Positions 60,871 through 64,000 of a DNA stretch of 64,000 bases are shown here, piece after piece; positions within the stretch are counted from its first letter, which is position 1, and the number at the start of each line of letters is the position of its first letter. The notes under the pieces are model-generated. The model did not search any database. It was not told where the DNA came from and worked only from the letters and a program-made list of their open reading frames with translations. Source of the stretch: Rudanella paleaurantiibacter (lineage in GTDB: Bacteria; Bacteroidota; Bacteroidia; Cytophagales; Spirosomataceae); NCBI RefSeq assembly GCF_009184635.1, contig NZ_WELI01000001.1:1054001-1118000 (forward strand). Reading direction: 5' to 3'. The position numbers and the translations under genes were made by a program.

Positions 60871-62577
60871 ATGAAATACCTTCATTATACCGCACTGATT
60901 TGCCTTGGGCTGAGTTTGGGGGCCTGCAAAGAAGACTTTTTGCAGCGAGACCCCGGTGTGGCCATCACGCAGGACGACGTGTTTGCCGACCCGGTGCTGG
61001 CCACCCGCTTTGCCGATAACACCTACAATTACCTGATCGACGATTTTGGCCGCCTGAGCGTGTTGCAGGCCTATAAAGGCACCACCGGTCAGTTTACGGA
61101 TGAGGCCATTTTTGCCGAACCCAACACGGGACATGGCGTACTGACCATGAACCAGGGCAAGTTTCTGGATGGCTCTTCAACCGACGTGGTGTCGGTGTAC
61201 ACGCGTATGTATCAGGGCATCCGCAACGCCAACGTGATGCTGGCCAATGTAGACAAGGTGAAGTGGACCGAAGCCCAGAACGGCCCGCTCATTAAGGCCC
61301 AGCAACTGTTTCTGCGGGCATTTTTCTACTTCGAACTGATTAAGCGCTTCGGCGGGGTGATTCTGCTCGATAAGCCGCTCGCCCAGACCGATAACTTCGA
61401 CCTGCCCCGCAACACCTACGACGAAACGCTGGCGTTTATCCTGAAAGACCTCGATGCCGCCGAAGCCATTCTGTCGTCTGAGAGTTGGGGGACGTTCTAC
61501 ACGCCGGCTACCGATTGGGGCACGGGCAACGGGGGCCGGGCCACCGTGGGGGCCGTGAAGGCCTTGCGTGCCCGGTTGCTGCTGATGGATGCCAGCCCGC
61601 TCAACAACCCGACGAACAACGCGGCCAAGTGGCAAAAAGCGGCCGATGCCGCCAAGTCGATTATGGACATGGGCCGCTACTCGCTGCATGGTCAGTACGG
61701 CACCATTCTGAACCAGGCTTCGTCGCCCGAGTACATCATGATTAAGGTGCGGGGACCGCGTTCGGGCAATGGTAGCTTCCTCGGCGACTTTATCATTCCG
61801 CCGTCGTTCGGGGGCGCGCAGGGGCAGCTCAACCCGACCCAGAACCACGTTGACCTGTACGAAATGGCCAACGGCAAGCCCATCACCGACCCCACGTCGG
61901 GCTACAAGCCGCAGGACCCCTACACCGGTCGGGACCCCCGTTTCTACGCCAACGTCATCTACAACGACCAGACGTGGCAGAACCGGAAAGTGGCCATGTG
62001 GGTCAACAACGCAACCAGTCCGGTTACGTTCGGGGTTGATTATCAGCCCGCTTCCAACAGCTACACCCGTACCCGCTACTACGTGAAGAAACTGTGGCCG
62101 GAATCGGTGCGGGGTGGTACCGGGGGCGCATCGGCGATTCTGAACTTTGTGTTTTTCCGGTACGGCGAAGTGCTGCTGAACTATGCCGAGGCTCTCAACG
62201 AGGCACAGGGGCCGGTGGCCGATGTGTACGCGGCCGTGAACCAGATTCGGAAGCGGGCCGGTATGCCCGACCTTCCGGTGGGTCTCACCAAAGATCAGAT
62301 GCGGGCCCGAATCCATAACGAGCGGGCCGTTGAACTGGCCTTCGAGGAGTTTCGGTGGTGGGACATTCTGCGCTGGAAAAAAGGCGTCGAGATCATCCCC
62401 AAAACCATTACCGGTATGGATGTAGAGCGCCTGACGGCCACGACCTTCAAATATACCGTGATTCCGATGCCGGGAACCTACCAGCGGGTGTTTGAAGACC
62501 ACATGCACCGGTACCCAATTCCCCGCAACGAGATTTTCAAGAGCAACGGCATTCTGAAACAAAATCCGGGCTGGTAA
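60871..62577 (+). CDS. RagB/SusD-family surface lipoprotein (568 aa)
   Basis: Lipobox SLGAC (Cys19) at the end of a short signal peptide. SusD features are MYQGIRNANVMLANV, KAQQLFLRAFFYFELIKRFG, NQIRKRAGMPDLP, NERAVELAFEEFRWWDILRW and the ending YPIPRNEIFKSNGILKQNPG. It starts 6 bp after SusC and is followed 25 bp later by a second SusC-like gene. The ligand is unknown. Confidence 0.96.
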   Translation: MKYLHYTALICLGLSLGACKEDFLQRDPGVAITQDDVFADPVLATRFADNTYNYLIDDFGRLSVLQAYKGTTGQFTDEAIFAEPNTGHGVLTMNQGKFLDGSSTDVVSVYTRMYQGIRNANVMLANVDKVKWTEAQNGPLIKAQQLFLRAFFYFELIKRFGGVILLDKPLAQTDNFDLPRNTYDETLAFILKDLDAAEAILSSESWGTFYTPATDWGTGNGGRATVGAVKALRARLLLMDASPLNNPTNNAAKWQKAADAAKSIMDMGRYSLHGQYGTILNQASSPEYIMIKVRGPRSGNGSFLGDFIIPPSFGGAQGQLNPTQNHVDLYEMANGKPITDPTSGYKPQDPYTGRDPRFYANVIYNDQTWQNRKVAMWVNNATSPVTFGVDYQPASNSYTRTRYYVKKLWPESVRGGTGGASAILNFVFFRYGEVLLNYAEALNEAQGPVADVYAAVNQIRKRAGMPDLPVGLTKDQMRARIHNERAVELAFEEFRWWDILRWKKGVEIIPKTITGMDVERLTATTFKYTVIPMPGTYQRVFEDHMHRYPIPRNEIFKSNGILKQNPGW

Positions 62578-62602
62578 AGACCTATTCACGCAATCGTTTC
62601 CG

Positions 62603-64000
62603 ATGAAAACATTTATAAATCCGCTTCTGGGGCTGTTATTGCTCAGTAGCACCGGCGTATTGGCCCAAAGCAAAGCAACCCTGTCGGGGAGCTTTTCGGG
62701 CGTAGTTACCGGCTCCGATGGCAAGCCGCTACCGGGGGCAGTGGTGGCTGTGCAGGAGGTGCGCGCCCAAACTGTTACCGATGCCGAAGGGCGCTTTGCG
62801 ATCAACGCGGCCCTGGGCGATGTGCTCGTCATCCAGAAAAAGGGGTATCTGGCCCAGACCAAAACCGTGGGCGACGGCACCGCTTTTCGGGTTGAACTGC
62901 CCGCAGCTCTGACCGAAGCTGGCGACGACGACATTGTTCCGATTCCGTTTGGCACCCGCAAGAAGCGCGAGGTCAACATGGCTATTGGCACGTTTAGCAC
63001 CCGCAACCTGCCGCAGATTCCGGTAGCCACCGCCAACGCTACGCTGGCCGGTCGGCTGGCGGGCCTGTACGTGCAGCAGTCGGGCTCGGCACCCGGCGCC
63101 GATGGGGCCAACTTTTTCGGGCGGGGAGCCTCTACCTTCGGACCCAACTCGCTGCGGGCGCTGGTAGACGGGGTACTGCGGCCGTTCAACGACATCGATA
63201 TCAACGAGGTGGAGAGTATTACGGTACTCAAAGATGCGGCCTCGCTCGCCTGGTACGGCCTGCGCTACGGCAACGGCGTGGTGCTCGTAACCACCCGCAA
63301 GGGCAGCGCCACCCGCTCGAACCTTCAGTTTGATGTGCAGGGCGGGATTCAGGTTCCCGAAAAAATGATTCGGCCGCTTAACTCCTACGATTTCGGGCGG
63401 CTCTACAACGAAGCCCTCGTGAACGACGGTAGCCAGCCGATTTACGACGAAGCCACGCTGAACGCGTACAAGACTGGCTCGGATTTGTTTCGGTTTCCCG
63501 ACAACAACTACGGTGAGTCGTTTCTGAACAAGCAGTCGGCCACGCAGCGGTATGTGCTCTCGGCCGATGGAGGGAGCAACGGGGTCCGGTATTTTGCCTT
63601 GCTGAGTTATTTCAATCAGGACGGTCTGTTTAAAAACGCGAAAACCGACGACTTCAACGCCAACATGGGCTTTAACCGGTTCAACTTCCGGGGTAACGTT
63701 GATTTCGACGTGAACAAGAACCTGACCGTGGGGCTCAACGTGGCGGGCCGCTCCGAAAATCAGCGGCAGCCCGGTAGTCAGGAAGCCGGTACGTTGCTGA
63801 GCTTGCTGTACAATACTCCGCCCAACGCGTTTCCGATTCAGAACCGCGACGGCTCGTACGGCGGTAGCGCTCAGTTTCAGAACAACCCGCTCGGGATTCT
63901 GCGCGACCGGGGCTTTACGAGTTTCGTGACGCGGGTGCTGATGGCGACCATCGACGTGCGCGAGAAACTCGACTTCTGGGTGCCGGGTCTGTCGGCAAAT
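62603..64000 (+). CDS. Second SusC-like TonB-dependent receptor (cut by right window edge)
   Basis: The frame is open from ATG 62603 to the edge (466 codons). A signal peptide (MKTFINPLLGLLLLSSTGVL, cleavage near AQS) precedes a carboxypeptidase-like domain (GVVTGSDGKPLPGAVVAVQE) and a plug containing VESITVLKDAASLAWYGLRY and NGVVLVTTRKG, followed by early barrel strands. There is no STN domain. The LAWYGLRYGNG segment replaces the common A-I-Y-G-x-R-G-A-N-G and marks a distinct subgroup. It is not the direct partner of the upstream SusD by order (SusC-SusD-SusC'), and may have its own SusD beyond the window. Confidence 0.92.
   Translation, partial: MKTFINPLLGLLLLSSTGVLAQSKATLSGSFSGVVTGSDGKPLPGAVVAVQEVRAQTVTDAEGRFAINAALGDVLVIQKKGYLAQTKTVGDGTAFRVELPAALTEAGDDDIVPIPFGTRKKREVNMAIGTFSTRNLPQIPVATANATLAGRLAGLYVQQSGSAPGADGANFFGRGASTFGPNSLRALVDGVLRPFNDIDINEVESITVLKDAASLAWYGLRYGNGVVLVTTRKGSATRSNLQFDVQGGIQVPEKMIRPLNSYDFGRLYNEALVNDGSQPIYDEATLNAYKTGSDLFRFPDNNYGESFLNKQSATQRYVLSADGGSNGVRYFALLSYFNQDGLFKNAKTDDFNANMGFNRFNFRGNVDFDVNKNLTVGLNVAGRSENQRQPGSQEAGTLLSLLYNTPPNAFPIQNRDGSYGGSAQFQNNPLGILRDRGFTSFVTRVLMATIDVREKLDFWVPGLSAN

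Noticed and set aside
59674-61134. A 486-codon minus-strand frame opposite susC/susD
   Set aside because: It is an antisense shadow crossing the boundary of two verified genes.
61177-63231. A 684-codon minus-strand frame opposite susD and the second susC
   Set aside because: Both plus-strand genes have full domain signatures, and the antisense product has no recognisable fold.

Overview
The window reads as a chromosomal segment of a GC-rich Bacteroidota, most likely order Cytophagales, family Spirosomataceae (Spirosoma/Rudanella/Larkinella-like). The evidence is several SusC/SusD pairs, two FecI-type sigma/FecR/SusC cascades, large carboxypeptidase-like-domain TonB-type outer-membrane barrels, Tat signals on Gfo/Idh oxidoreductases, Bacteroidota-style -7 promoter boxes (TAnnTTTG) and a near absence of Shine-Dalgarno sequences. 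No rRNA, tRNA, prophage or CRISPR array is visible. The assignment is inference from gene content; no search was run.

Layout, left to right. (1) 1-3.7 kb, minus strand: ECF sigma, FecR anti-sigma and a SusC with an STN signalling domain, cut by the left edge. (2) 3.9-14.5 kb: mixed housekeeping and accessory genes: GH5 glycosidase, CDF-like transporter overlapping a MOSC protein, a low-GC AAA/DUF4143 ATPase with a repeat-rich leader, a nitrilase destroyed by an internal deletion, aroA, a large outer-membrane barrel, an SRAP (YedK/HMCES) protein and a flavin-nucleotide-binding oxidase. (3) 14.7-19.4 kb, minus: GH20, a polysaccharide-deacetylase-like protein and GH109, an N-acetylhexosamine set. 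(4) 19.9-37.7 kb: a catabolic region around a GntR regulator. On the minus strand are SusC, SusD, creatininase, RidA, 3-hydroxyacyl-CoA-dehydrogenase-like, enolase-superfamily, EamA permease, DHDPS-like and SDR genes. Divergently on the plus strand are Gfo/Idh, a Tat-exported DegT aminotransferase, a neutral-ceramidase-like protein and a beta-propeller. TTTTGTAAACAAAA-like sites lie in front of both SusC and GntR/Gfo-Idh, so this is probably one regulon for an unknown amino- or amide-bearing carbohydrate or lipid. (5) 38-50 kb: a sensory island with a four-helix-bundle MCP stub, a six-PAS histidine kinase plus receiver, two more complex kinases (REC-PAS-HK and CHASE3-HAMP-GAF-HK-REC3), a DivK-like receiver, CheR and a receiver-less CheB, without CheA or CheW in view. 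(6) 50.3-51.6 kb: an IS110 element with a structured non-coding 5' region that is a candidate bridge RNA. (7) 51.8-64 kb: a second outer-membrane barrel, then ECF sigma, bicupin, FecR, SusC(STN), SusD and a second SusC-like gene cut by the right edge.

The most unusual material is between genes. There are three copies of a MITE-like element with ACCACCCCC/GGGGGTGGT ends, one of them expanded into three tandem 92-93 bp units. There are also at least four intergenic tracts with an exact 7-bp period, a near-perfect 65-bp hairpin, and an IS110 element lying between two inverted arms of a REP-like repeat.
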